A stretch of DNA of 64,000 nucleotides from Caulifigura coniformis (GTDB taxonomy: Bacteria > Planctomycetota > Planctomycetia > Planctomycetales > Planctomycetaceae), in the NCBI RefSeq assembly GCF_007745175.1, contig NZ_CP036271.1, positions 5,964,314 to 6,028,313 of the forward strand, written 5' to 3'. A program made the position numbers and the translations under genes. Below the pieces are notes generated by a model. It was not told where the DNA came from, made no database searches, and worked only from the letters and a program-made list of their open reading frames with translations. This document shows, piece after piece, positions 34,682-44,744 of this stretch (position 1 is its first letter; each line of letters starts with the position of its first letter).

Positions 34682-36568
34682 TCAAAGCTTGGGCTTCACT
34701 CGCTCTTTTTCTTCGCGAGGCCGCTGCATCTGCTGCGGACGGTTCTCGTCGGCAAGCAGCAGGCGCGGCGTATTGTTGGCGCCATTGCGCGCCATCTGGC
34801 CGTTCCCGGTCGGATCGCGGAACCCTTCCTGCCAGGCCCAGCCGATTTCCGTTCGGAGTTCGCGAGCCGCCAGGTCGGCCCACGGGGTCCCCGGGTGCTC
34901 GTCGATGACGCGACTGAGATAAACTTTCGCGGCGTCGCCGCGCTGCTTGACCAGCGGGCCGACCTTCGCGATGTCGATCTCCTTCGATGGCACGATCCGC
35001 CAGACATTGTTCTTCGGATCCTTGAATGTCTTCGGCGACACCTTCATATCCGCCAGCATGCGGTTGTAGCCGTCGTAGCGTGCGTGCATCGCCAGCAGCC
35101 GCCCCATGGCCAGGTCGAACGAGGCCCGCCAGCGGGGCTCCTTGATCGTATTGCGGGCCTTCTCGGCGTCCTTGAGAACCTTGAAGAGTTCGTCGATGCG
35201 GTAGAACACCTTCGCGACCGGCATCTGCGCCTTGTTGACCTCTTCACGCAGCCGGTTGTCGTTCTCGGCCGGGAATTCCAGCTGGGGAACTTCGAATCGC
35301 TCGCCCTGCAGCGTCATTTCCGCGGCCCGCACGAGTGCGACCTTGGCGACGTTCTTGCTGATCTCGGTTTCTTGGATGCGCACCGGGCGGTAGTCGGGCG
35401 CATATTCCCGCATCACATCCGCATCGTACTGTCGGCGATGGGTATCGTCCGTGATGAGGTACCTTCCGCCTGTTTCCGCGCACAGCCGCGTCAGGGCATA
35501 GGGACCGTAGCTGGCCGAAATGCGTCCGGTGCGCCAGTCGCCGCCCCCCCAGTTCGGGAGCTGGAGACCTTCGGGGAACGCCGATTCCGGTCCCTGGTCG
35601 ACTTCGATGTCTTCTTCGAACCCATCTTCGTACTTCCAGCGGACATACCCCAGCTTCTGGCCGAACACCGCCGCGTTGCCGACGACGTAAACCCGCACGC
35701 CCGAACGCTTGCAGAGCGAGATCACATCTTCGAGCTGCGATTCGGCGTCGTCGCCCCGTTCATCGGTCACGATGAACATCACCTTGTTCCACTTTCCATC
35801 AGTCCGCTTGAACTGCTTCCACTTGTCGACGGCGAGCCGCACGGCGGTGAAAACGTTCTCGATGCCGCTCTCATCGACCTTCATGTGGCGGATCGGCTGG
35901 ATGATCGACTTGATGTCCTTGACCGGATCGGGCGTGATCAGTTCCGTCTTTTCGCCATAGCTGACGACGGCCGTATACAGTCCATCCGTCGGGCCGCCGT
36001 CGCTGAGCTGCTTGTAGATGTTCTCGAATCGCTCGGTCACCGCGTTGCGGCGGTCTTTAAGTGAACCGGACGCGTCGAACATCCACATCACGAGCGTCTG
36101 CCGTTCTTCCAGCGACTGGCGGATCTCATGCGTGATGCGATCCATCGTGCCCTGAACGCCGCCGACCACCTTGTCGCTCGTTCCGCGGATCGCGACCTTG
36201 GCCGTCAGGCGTGCATCCGATGGAAGGGGAATGGTCGCGGCGATCCGGGGCGCGTCGGGAATGACGACGGCTTCAATCCGCTCCTCAATGGCCGGTCCTG
36301 TCCCGGCGACATCGGCAGCGGCCACAAGCGTTCCGCCGGCCAGGCCTGCACCGTCGCTGGAGCCATCGCCTGACTGGCTCGACGAAGTCGGAATCATCGA
36401 CTCGAAGCTCAGCTCTTCCTGCCCCACTTCATCCGCGAGGCTCGTGATCTCGGCGACCGGCTCGCTCGATTCGGCCGACATCAGCACGAAATTCAGCGGG
36501 ATGAGCATCGACAGATTGACGAGCAGGCTCACGCCGATGGCAGGCACACTCGCGAGCTGTTTCGACAT
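34682..36568 (-). CDS. Membrane-anchored von Willebrand factor A domain protein
   Basis: The 628-residue product has one N-terminal hydrophobic segment (AIGVSLLVNLSMLIPLNFVLM), so it is anchored with the rest exported. The VWA domain is at about residues 150-400, with the MIDAS motif DASGS in VMWMFDASGSLKD and the fitting VMFIVTDERGDD. The region after it is helical, with FYRIDELFKVLKDAEKAR. The Lys/Arg-rich tail is short. VWA domains bind protein partners through a metal. It is divergent from the ABC-2 permease gene. The partner is not known. Confidence 0.82.
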   Translation of the reverse strand: MSKQLASVPAIGVSLLVNLSMLIPLNFVLMSAESSEPVAEITSLADEVGQEELSFESMIPTSSSQSGDGSSDGAGLAGGTLVAAADVAGTGPAIEERIEAVVIPDAPRIAATIPLPSDARLTAKVAIRGTSDKVVGGVQGTMDRITHEIRQSLEERQTLVMWMFDASGSLKDRRNAVTERFENIYKQLSDGGPTDGLYTAVVSYGEKTELITPDPVKDIKSIIQPIRHMKVDESGIENVFTAVRLAVDKWKQFKRTDGKWNKVMFIVTDERGDDAESQLEDVISLCKRSGVRVYVVGNAAVFGQKLGYVRWKYEDGFEEDIEVDQGPESAFPEGLQLPNWGGGDWRTGRISASYGPYALTRLCAETGGRYLITDDTHRRQYDADVMREYAPDYRPVRIQETEISKNVAKVALVRAAEMTLQGERFEVPQLEFPAENDNRLREEVNKAQMPVAKVFYRIDELFKVLKDAEKARNTIKEPRWRASFDLAMGRLLAMHARYDGYNRMLADMKVSPKTFKDPKNNVWRIVPSKEIDIAKVGPLVKQRGDAAKVYLSRVIDEHPGTPWADLAARELRTEIGWAWQEGFRDPTGNGQMARNGANNTPRLLLADENRPQQMQRPREEKERVKPKL

Positions 36569-36901
36569 GCCGGCAGACTCCAGACCCTTTTTGCCGCTGA
36601 TCGCACCGCCCGTCAGGGGAGTGCACGTGAACTCAGGACCGCCTGTTTACTCTACTTCCCGAACCGGCCCCATGCAAACAGATTCGGATGGGGGGATGTG
36701 CCGCAAATCCTTGCTTCCCTGCAACTTAATGCGCCCTTTGATGCGGTGCGCCGTCCCTGCTGAATTCACCTCGGAACGTCGCTTCCTGTTCGTCGAAACG
36801 CACCGTACTCCCGCGGAATCGCGCGATTTCCATCTCGCGACGTTCGGCGGCGCGGCGTAGGTCTTTACACTTGCCTTCACATCTCCATCGCCGAGGTTTG
36901 C
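36569..36901. other. Divergent intergenic region
   Basis: This 333-base gap separates the VWA gene from the ABC-2 permease gene and should hold both promoters. I see no gene, RNA or repeat in it. Confidence 0.5.
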
Positions 36902-38680
36902 ATGGGCTGGCGTTCGTTTTTCAGGCTTCCCGAGACTCCGCTGCTGATCAAGGAACTGTCGGAGCTGGCCAACCGGCGCCGGACCTACATTTTTCGCTTC
37001 GTCTACGCGACGCTCCTGTTCGCGGCGGGACTGGTGATTCTCTTCAGCCGCGGAGGCCAGCGGGGGGACATGATGCCCAACGTCGGCCGCGAACTGTTCC
37101 TCCAGCTCGTCTTCATCCAGCAGGTCGCGATCCTGCTGCTCGTGCCCTCGATGGCCGCCAGCGCCCTCACCCAGGAGAAAGAGCGCGAAACGCTGGCGCT
37201 CCTGCTGCTGACGACGATCTCGCCGTACGAAATCGTCCTGCAGAAATTCCTGAGTCGCGTCGTGACGGCGCTGTCGTACGTGATGCTCTCGTTCCCTTTG
37301 CTGGCCGTGGCGTACGCGTACGGTGGCGTTCCCATGGTCATGCTGGGGGCGACCTGCGCCATCCTGGTCGTCACTGTGATTTACCACGCGGCGTTTTCGA
37401 TCATGTGCTCGTCCTATTTTCGCACGACGGTCGAAGCGCTGATCGCGGTGTACGTCCTGCAGGCTCCGATTTCGCTCATCGCCCACGGTTACGTCCCTTC
37501 GCTGGTTGTCGACGCGAACGGCGGGCCGGCCGTGCAGTCGATTCCGGCGATGATTTCGTTTGTCTGCGTCTCGCTCTTTCTGAGCCTGATCTACCTCGTG
37601 ATGGCCACCGAAGTTCTGCATCGCCGGGCCTTCGTTCCCCCCAGGAACGTGCTGCTCCAGCTATTCCAGGCGCTCGACAGGATCTTCAACGAATGGAACA
37701 CAGTCACAGGTGGAGTCGTCCTGATTCGCGACGGTGACCCGCTTCCCGTCGATCGTCCGGTGGCGTGGCGGGAGACGGCCAAGAAGAGCCTCGGAACATT
37801 CCGCTATCTCGTGCGAGTGCTGGTCGTCATCGAAGTCCCGATCCTGTTCGTGTCCCAACTGGTCAACATCGACATGATCCGCGGGCACCATGCCATGACG
37901 GTGCTGTACTACACCCTGTGGGTCGCGTCCGCGGCGATGCTGGCGTTGCACGCGGGGAACGTCATCGCGGCCGAGCGCTCACGGCAGACTCTCGACGTCC
38001 TGCTTGCGACGCCGCTCTCGGGTGAGGAACTGGTTCTGCAGAAGCTGGCCGGCGTCCGCCGGCTTCTCATGGTCCTCCTGATCCCGTTTGTCACGATCAT
38101 TCTCTTCGAGAACTGGTTTCGCGATTACGGCTGGCTCTTCGATGAGAACGGTTTCGAGCTGTGGTATCTCGCCGAATCGCTCCTCGTCGTCCTGGCGCTC
38201 GGAAAATTTGCGATGTGGCTCGTGTTCTGGATTGGCCTGAAGACGAGGTCGACTCTCTCCGCCGTGTTCCTGTCGCTGGGCGCCCTCGCGGCGATCTGCC
38301 TCGTCCCGCAATTCCTGTCGATGGCGGCGCCAACCTTCACCTCCGGCCGCGCGACGAGAATTGTGACGGCCATTCTCGCGATGAACCCGGCGACGCTCGT
38401 TCAGCTCGTCGAGGCGATTCCGACAGATGACTTCCGCGCCCGGCATGGGCTGACTCCGGAATTGTTCCCGTGGATGTTCGGTGCGGCGATCGTCGGATAC
38501 TTCGTCTTGGGCGTCGCGATCCGGAAGATCTGCCTCAGAAACGCCGACCGGCTGCTGGGCCGATCCTGGGGAGAGGGAGTCGACGACTCGGCCGAAGTCG
38601 CGTCGGCCGGGCTCGACGCGGACGCCCTGCGCAGGCTGGAGCACCCGGGGCAACTGGCGGCCGGGGTTGCTGGAGGTTAG
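36902..38680 (+). CDS. ABC-2 type transporter permease
   Basis: The 592-residue product has about a dozen hydrophobic segments in two similar halves. Each half has the ABC-2 feature of an acidic/Gly loop: LLLTTISPYEIVLQKFLSRVVTALSY and LLATPLSGEELVLQKLAGVRRLLM. Thus two permease units are fused in tandem. No ATP-binding partner gene lies beside it, so the ATPase must be elsewhere. Such permeases move lipids, polysaccharides or drugs. The divergent neighbour is a VWA protein; a functional tie is possible. Substrate unknown. Confidence 0.8.
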   Translation: MGWRSFFRLPETPLLIKELSELANRRRTYIFRFVYATLLFAAGLVILFSRGGQRGDMMPNVGRELFLQLVFIQQVAILLLVPSMAASALTQEKERETLALLLLTTISPYEIVLQKFLSRVVTALSYVMLSFPLLAVAYAYGGVPMVMLGATCAILVVTVIYHAAFSIMCSSYFRTTVEALIAVYVLQAPISLIAHGYVPSLVVDANGGPAVQSIPAMISFVCVSLFLSLIYLVMATEVLHRRAFVPPRNVLLQLFQALDRIFNEWNTVTGGVVLIRDGDPLPVDRPVAWRETAKKSLGTFRYLVRVLVVIEVPILFVSQLVNIDMIRGHHAMTVLYYTLWVASAAMLALHAGNVIAAERSRQTLDVLLATPLSGEELVLQKLAGVRRLLMVLLIPFVTIILFENWFRDYGWLFDENGFELWYLAESLLVVLALGKFAMWLVFWIGLKTRSTLSAVFLSLGALAAICLVPQFLSMAAPTFTSGRATRIVTAILAMNPATLVQLVEAIPTDDFRARHGLTPELFPWMFGAAIVGYFVLGVAIRKICLRNADRLLGRSWGEGVDDSAEVASAGLDADALRRLEHPGQLAAGVAGG

Positions 38681-38800
38681 CTGATCACGGCGAATCGACG
38701 TGATTGGCCGCGTCCGAACCTTATTGTCCGGTTGGTGTCAACTTTTCGGACCAACTTTCCCGTCTGCCGAAATCTGGGACATTCAATTGGTTTGGCCGCC

Positions 38801-38828
38801 TTGACATGCCCTCGCGAACCGATATCAA
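38801..38828 (+). promoter_or_regulatory. Sigma-70-like promoter of tRNA-Glu
   Basis: TTGACA (38801-38806) and TATCAA (38823-38828) are 16 bases apart and lie about 67 bases before tRNA-Glu. No other gene starts on this strand nearby. Confidence 0.65.
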
Positions 38829-38894
38829 TACGCCAGCGGCAGACTCAATCAGCCGCAGACACGGTCGGGTTACCGATCGATGTCGTCCTACTCC

Positions 38895-38966
38895 GGCCCC
38901 ATCGTCTAACGGTTAGGACACTGGATTTTCAGTCCAGGTATAGGGGTTCAAATCCCCTTGGGGTCA
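38895..38966 (+). tRNA. tRNA-Glu (TTC anticodon)
   Basis: Acceptor arms GGCCCCA and TGGGGTC pair with one G-U. The anticodon stem CTGGA/TCCAG encloses TTTTCAG with anticodon TTC. The D arm and T arm (GGGGTTCAAATCCCC) are normal. CCA is not encoded. A promoter precedes it and a terminator follows at 39050. Confidence 0.96.
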
Positions 38967-39049
38967 CTTTGCGACAGTCTGTCGCTCGATCTCCTGCGAA
39001 CTCGCAGGTGGAGGAGCACAGCCGGTCCGATCGGTTCTGATTGAGGACA

Positions 39050-39075
39050 ACCCGTGGCCTGCCACGGGTTTTTTT
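39050..39075 (+). terminator. Rho-independent terminator after tRNA-Glu
   Basis: ACCCGTGGC and GCCACGGGT form a short-loop stem followed by seven T. It ends the tRNA transcript and leaves fabD with its own promoter. Confidence 0.85.
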
Positions 39076-39161
39076 GTGCGCTGTTCGCTATGGTGTCGAC
39101 CTTCCAGGACGGTTGCGGGCCAGCTCGCCGTCCCACGCAACCTGCACGGTAAGTTCTGAAA

Positions 39162-40085
39162 ATGAGTCGAATCGGATTCCTGTTTCCCGGCCAGGGGGCT
39201 CAGCACGTCGGCATGGGGAAAACCATTGCCGCCAGGTTCCCGGCGGCCGCCCGACTGTACGAGCAGGCGAACGAAATTCTGGGCTACGATCTCAAGAAGC
39301 TCTGCTTCGAAGGACCGTCGGAAGAGCTGGATGAAACAGTCATCAGCCAGCCGGCCATCTTCGTCACCAGCCTGGCCTGCCTGGAACAGCTCCGGGCCGA
39401 GTCGCCCGATATCGCTCTCGCCTGTGAGATGACCGCCGGCCTGAGCCTCGGTGAATACACGTCTCTCGTGTTTTCGGGCGCCATGTCGTTCGAAGATGGA
39501 TTGAGACTCGTTCAGAAGCGCGGTCAGGCGATGCAGGACGCCGCGGACGCGACGCCGTCCGGAATGGTCAGCATCCTTCTCCTGTCGCTCGAGCAGGTGC
39601 AGGGGATCCGCGACGCGGCTTCGGCCGAGGGAACCCTCGAAATCGCGAACTACCTGTGCCCGGGAAACCTGGTGCTGTCTGGCGAGAACGCTGCCTGTTT
39701 GAAGGCGGCCGAACTCGCCCAGGCCCAGGGAGGGCGGCCGATTCCGCTCGCCGTGGCCGGCGCGTTCCATACGAATATCATGAAGCCGGCCGACCAGCGC
39801 CTGGCCGAAGCCATCGCCGATGTGCCGATGCAGACGCCGGACATTCCCGTCGTCTCGAACGTCGACGCCCGGACGCACACCGATCCGGCCGAATTGAAGC
39901 AGTTGCTCGTGAACCAGGTCGTCTCGCCGGTCCGCTGGGAGGACTCGATCCGCTTCATGCTCGATGCGGGGATCGACGAGTTTTACGAGATCGGACCTGG
40001 CCGGGTTCTGACCGGTCTGCTCAAGCGGATCAGCCGGAAAACGCCGTGCACGGTGGTCAACGATTCGGCCGCGGCCGGCGGCTGA
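39162..40085 (+). CDS. fabD: Malonyl-CoA:ACP transacylase
   Basis: The 307-residue product shows the FabD signatures: FPGQGAQ (residues 8-14), the nucleophile Ser95 in GLSLGEYTS and His203 in AFHTNIM. It moves malonyl from CoA to acyl carrier protein at the start of fatty acid synthesis in the cytoplasm. Length and motifs match the usual enzyme. It lies alone after a terminator, about 150 bases ahead of mqnE on the same strand. The other fatty acid genes of the window (50585-53121) are elsewhere, so the pathway genes are dispersed. Confidence 0.95.
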   Translation: MSRIGFLFPGQGAQHVGMGKTIAARFPAAARLYEQANEILGYDLKKLCFEGPSEELDETVISQPAIFVTSLACLEQLRAESPDIALACEMTAGLSLGEYTSLVFSGAMSFEDGLRLVQKRGQAMQDAADATPSGMVSILLLSLEQVQGIRDAASAEGTLEIANYLCPGNLVLSGENAACLKAAELAQAQGGRPIPLAVAGAFHTNIMKPADQRLAEAIADVPMQTPDIPVVSNVDARTHTDPAELKQLLVNQVVSPVRWEDSIRFMLDAGIDEFYEIGPGRVLTGLLKRISRKTPCTVVNDSAAAGG

Positions 40086-40235
40086 CTCGCAGTCGGTGAA
40101 ACGATCCGCCAGACTGCGGTTTCCTGAGCGGGGCAGGCGGGAGCCGGAAATCCAGCAGACGTCCGGCGGCGAGCGCCCTGCCGCTCATGAAGTCCTTAAG
40201 CATTCAGCCGGGTCGTTTGCGGCCCGCCCCGTTCC

Positions 40236-41351
<1,116 letters not shown>

Positions 41352-41448
41352 GTGTCCGAGGCGGTTTCGCGGTCGAGCCGCCTCCGGCGGAGCAAGGCCA
41401 ACTGCCGAACGCGGGCGCCCGATTTCATTGCCGTGCGCTCAAGCGAAG

Positions 41449-41844
41449 TCAGGCCGATCCGATCCGGTGCTTGAATGCGATGGCAGTCGCTGTTGCGTAG
41501 GCCCGGCAGTGCGAGATCGAGATCAGCACTTCGTCGATCCCGAGGGAGGTCGACATTTCTTTGGCGCCGCCATTCAGCTTAATGATCGGCTGGCCGCTTT
41601 TCTGGGAAGCGACTTCGATGTCCCGCCAGCCGACGCCTTTGCTGAAACCAGTGCCGAGCGTTTTCATGACGGCTTCTTTGGCGGCCCAGCGTCCGGCGTA
41701 GTGCTGCATCGCCAGTTTGCGTTCCTGGCAGTAGAAGATTTCGCCTTCGGTAAACACGCGCTGGAGAAAGAGTTCTCCGTGGCGTTCGATCATCTCGCCA
41801 ATGCGAGTCACTTCAACGATATCCGTCCCGATCCCGACAATCAT
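41449..41844 (-). CDS. acpS: Holo-ACP synthase
   Basis: The 131-residue product begins MIVGIGTDIVEVTRIGEM and has RWAAKEAVMKTLG, the AcpS signatures (Asp8 and Glu/Lys of the metal-binding motif). It transfers phosphopantetheine from CoA to the Ser of acyl carrier protein, such as the ACP at 51155. The ATG at 41844 is the family start; the open frame to 41961 is leader. No close partner gene overlaps it, though a membrane protein gene lies upstream. Confidence 0.93.
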   Translation of the reverse strand: MIVGIGTDIVEVTRIGEMIERHGELFLQRVFTEGEIFYCQERKLAMQHYAGRWAAKEAVMKTLGTGFSKGVGWRDIEVASQKSGQPIIKLNGGAKEMSTSLGIDEVLISISHCRAYATATAIAFKHRIGSA

Positions 41845-41905
41845 CCTGGTTCCACCCCGAGTCTGCTTTCTTCCATTGATCGCCCCGGGCCACGCCCGGA
41901 CGCGA

Positions 41906-42541
41906 TCACAGCGTTCCAGAGTGACAGGCCGGCTTCCTCGCGTCGAGCATCCGGCGGCCAATGGCGACGCCGGCGATCACGAGGAGCACCTCCACGGCAA
42001 AGGCGGGGGCGGCCGAGCGTGGATCGAGTTTGCCCAGCGCGGAATACCGATGTGCGAGGTAGCGATCCCAGTCGCTGCGGCGGGCATCGAGTTCGCGTTC
42101 CATCTGGTCCGCGAGATCCTTGTGCTCACTCCCCTTGAGCATCTGGAGGGCGAGCAGCGCCTGCTGATTCGCTTCCGTGCCTGAGCCGCTGGCGGCCTGG
42201 AACTGGCGAAACCCTGACGCCGTCACCTGTCCATAGCCGCCGAGCGCCAGGGCGGTTGTCACCAGCCACACCGGTGTCGAGCGGGCCAGATGGAGCGAGC
42301 GACTGAGGGCGATGGAAATGCCTGCGGACGCGACTCCGAACGCGAGGGGCAGCAGAAACAGCGGCCGGGCCCGGCCGGGCAGGGCGGCGGTTGCGAGTGA
42401 CAGGGCCCCGATGGCCAGGACCGTCGCGATCAGCCACATCCCGCGCGTGGCGAGCGGCGTCTTCGGAGATCCGGCGGTGGGAGGAGCTTCGTGCATCGAG
42501 TGGTTATACGGCGCGATCGACTGTTCAAGTTTAGCGATCAT
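41906..42541 (-). CDS. Membrane protein of unknown function
   Basis: With the ATG at 42541 the product has 211 residues; an ATG at 42496 is the alternative. It has about four hydrophobic segments (MWLIATVLAIGALSLATAAL, PLFLLPLAFGVASAGISIAL, VWLVTTALALGGYG and AFAVEVLLVIAGVAIG), with a charged helical stretch (DLADQMERELDARRSDWDRYL) between the third and fourth. No family is known to me. It is followed by acpS in the same direction after about 60 bases. Confidence 0.6.
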   Translation of the reverse strand: MIAKLEQSIAPYNHSMHEAPPTAGSPKTPLATRGMWLIATVLAIGALSLATAALPGRARPLFLLPLAFGVASAGISIALSRSLHLARSTPVWLVTTALALGGYGQVTASGFRQFQAASGSGTEANQQALLALQMLKGSEHKDLADQMERELDARRSDWDRYLAHRYSALGKLDPRSAAPAFAVEVLLVIAGVAIGRRMLDARKPACHSGTL

Positions 42542-42874
42542 GCGGGCGGTGCCGCGATCATCTTTGCATCGTCGTGCTGCTTCCTCCGGCCGTTTTTTAA
42601 GGGAAATGAACGTCACGGCGCGGTTGTGGGCGTGACGGGTGGCCGGGCATAGCGCCATTGTGGCATTTGATTGTGGGACCACTTGCGCGGCCCGCGCGGA
42701 TCGTGCTGAGTCGCGCGTCGCGGGTTCCATGCGACCTGCATCCTGATACGGAAACCAACGTTCCGGACGGCGGTCGTCATCCGATCCTTTTCAGGACAGG
42801 ACTCTTTTCGCACGGATGGGATGGCCGCTCGATACTTTGGAGCAGGACCTGGCAGCGCTCGACGTCGACGTCGA
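42542..42874. other. Intergenic region between divergent genes
   Basis: This 333-base stretch holds the promoters of the membrane proteins on either side. Open frames in it (an upstream extension on each strand) look non-coding. No RNA gene or repeat is seen. Confidence 0.4.
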
Positions 42875-43984
42875 ATGATTCTTTCGACAGACGTTGCCGC
42901 CCCCGTTGCGCCGGCGACTCCAGAGCCACCCGCCCGAAAATCCCCGGTCTCACGAAGTCAGACGCCCACCCCGACCCGGATCGTGACACCGCTCAACTCG
43001 TTGATCCGCCCTCAACCGTGGATCAACTGGCTGGTGGTCGCCTTCGGTCTCGTTCTGTGGGCCGGCGTCCTGCGACTCGGCTGGACGGTCGATCATTCAG
43101 ACAGTGGCCTGAAGGAGGTCATCGGGCTGAGGGCAGGGCGACTGACGCGACTGTTCGCGGCAACCTGCCTGCTGGGGGTGACCCAGTTGTCACTCGTGAC
43201 GTTGTGGTATCGCACGCACAGCCGAAAAGATTTCCAGGGTCAGTACCGCGTGTGGATCTGGTCGAGCCTGACTTGGGGCCTGCTGTTTGGCTCTGCGATC
43301 ACCGGCTGGCATATCTCGTGGTCCAGCTCGCTTGCCGCTCAACTTCCCCATCGCCTTCAGCCCCTCGCGGAAATGGCCTGGCTCCCTGTCGCCGCGATTC
43401 TGGCGGGGACAGCCTGCAGGCTTCTCTCGCGGGAAATGGCCTGCAGTACGGCTACGCGGTGGCTTCTGAACAGTGCAACTCTCGTGGGCACGCTGACTGT
43501 GCTCCTGGAGGTCGCCACCGGCTTCTTCCCGCACAGTGTTGTGCGACTTCTCTGCAACGCGACGGGGGCGCTCTGGCCGCTGTTGATGGCTTCGGCCCTC
43601 CTGCACCATGCGCGGTATGTGATTCACGTCTCCAACGAGGCGACCCCGTGGGCCGTCCGGGCCAGCCGACTCTCGCCGGTCGTCCGTCAGGTCTGGGCGG
43701 AAGTGCTCCTGCTCGGGCCATCAAGGGCGACGCTGGCCCGGTCACTTTCCCCGCAGAAGCTCTGGCAAATGACGCTGCGCGGAGCCCGTTCCTGCCGGGC
43801 GCTGTCGCGAACCGCCTGGAGCCTGATCGCGCGACGTCTCTCCAGTCGCAGGAAAGAGACTCAGGAGGCGGGCGCGACTTCGCGTCGCAAGGCGGCCCCG
43901 TCGCTCCCGGTGGTCGCTTCATCGAACGAATCGCCCGGAAAATCGGCGCAGAAATCCGCCACAAAAGCCCTGAAGTCGGCGTGA
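42875..43984 (+). CDS. Multi-pass membrane protein of unknown function
   Basis: With the ATG at 42875 the product has 369 residues. After a Pro/Ala/Thr-rich start there are about five hydrophobic segments (INWLVVAFGLVLWAGVLRLGW, LTRLFAATCLLGVTQLSLV, IWSSLTWGLLFGSAITGW and more), then a basic Ser/Ala-rich tail of about 100 residues. It is followed 93 bases on by another membrane-anchored gene on the same strand. No motif is recognised; the frame is open to 42821 but the first segment there lacks support. Confidence 0.55.
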   Translation: MILSTDVAAPVAPATPEPPARKSPVSRSQTPTPTRIVTPLNSLIRPQPWINWLVVAFGLVLWAGVLRLGWTVDHSDSGLKEVIGLRAGRLTRLFAATCLLGVTQLSLVTLWYRTHSRKDFQGQYRVWIWSSLTWGLLFGSAITGWHISWSSSLAAQLPHRLQPLAEMAWLPVAAILAGTACRLLSREMACSTATRWLLNSATLVGTLTVLLEVATGFFPHSVVRLLCNATGALWPLLMASALLHHARYVIHVSNEATPWAVRASRLSPVVRQVWAEVLLLGPSRATLARSLSPQKLWQMTLRGARSCRALSRTAWSLIARRLSSRRKETQEAGATSRRKAAPSLPVVASSNESPGKSAQKSATKALKSA

Positions 43985-44077
43985 ATTCCCGGGTCCGGCG
44001 TCGAACCACGGCCCGCGTACGATTGACGGCGCAGGCCGTTCTCCGAGAATCCGCGTCTCACCTGCTTTGAGACGTGA

Positions 44078-44737
44078 ATGCCTGAAAAGCCCCGCTCCCG
44101 TGCTGAACTGAACTCGCTCGAGGCGCCAACACCTGCGCCGAAATGGGTGAGGTACCTGGCGTACACGGTGGTCGCCCTGTTTGGCACGACGTGCCTGACC
44201 TGCGGCTACCTGCTCTATCTCGCCAAGCCGACGGTTTCGAACGACCCGGCCTATGCGCAGTTCACCGCGGAAAACATCGTCACCTTCACACCGGCCCAGG
44301 GCTATCTGCCGAAAGGGGCCATTGAATGGCCGCTCCTGTCACTGCTGAAGATGCGGGCCGCGTACTTCGAGAAGCCTGAAGTCGACGGCATGCTCGTCCT
44401 GATCGAAGTGGGGAGCGATGCGCTGCAGGGGAACGAGCGGGTCGAGCGATATCTCGAGTCGATGCTGCGCGAAAAGAATGGCATCAGCGATGCGCTGCAG
44501 GTTCAGCCGCTCGTCAAAAAGGAATTGGTGAAGGTTCAGGGGCGCGAGCGGCAGTTCGACCTCTCGGAAGCGCTCGATCCTGTCACGAACGTCCGCTACC
44601 GGCTGATCGAGGGGACCGTCCAGAGCATCCTTGGACGACCTGTTTTCATCGGCCTGCGATACAAGCTCGATGCCGAGTCGGACATGACCGGCCGCCTCCC
44701 GGACGACATCCGCAAGATGCTGGAATCGATCAACTGA
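44078..44737 (+). CDS. Single-pass membrane protein of unknown function
   Basis: The 219-residue product has a short cytoplasmic start, one hydrophobic segment (YLAYTVVALFGTTCLTCGYLLYL) and a soluble rest of about 160 residues. The latter has VERYLESMLREKNGISDALQVQPLVKKELVKVQG and shows no enzyme motif. Co-directional with the previous membrane gene and ends only seven bases from the converging glycosyltransferase gene. Function not known. Confidence 0.6.
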   Translation: MPEKPRSRAELNSLEAPTPAPKWVRYLAYTVVALFGTTCLTCGYLLYLAKPTVSNDPAYAQFTAENIVTFTPAQGYLPKGAIEWPLLSLLKMRAAYFEKPEVDGMLVLIEVGSDALQGNERVERYLESMLREKNGISDALQVQPLVKKELVKVQGRERQFDLSEALDPVTNVRYRLIEGTVQSILGRPVFIGLRYKLDAESDMTGRLPDDIRKMLESIN

Positions 44738-44744
44738 ATCGGTG

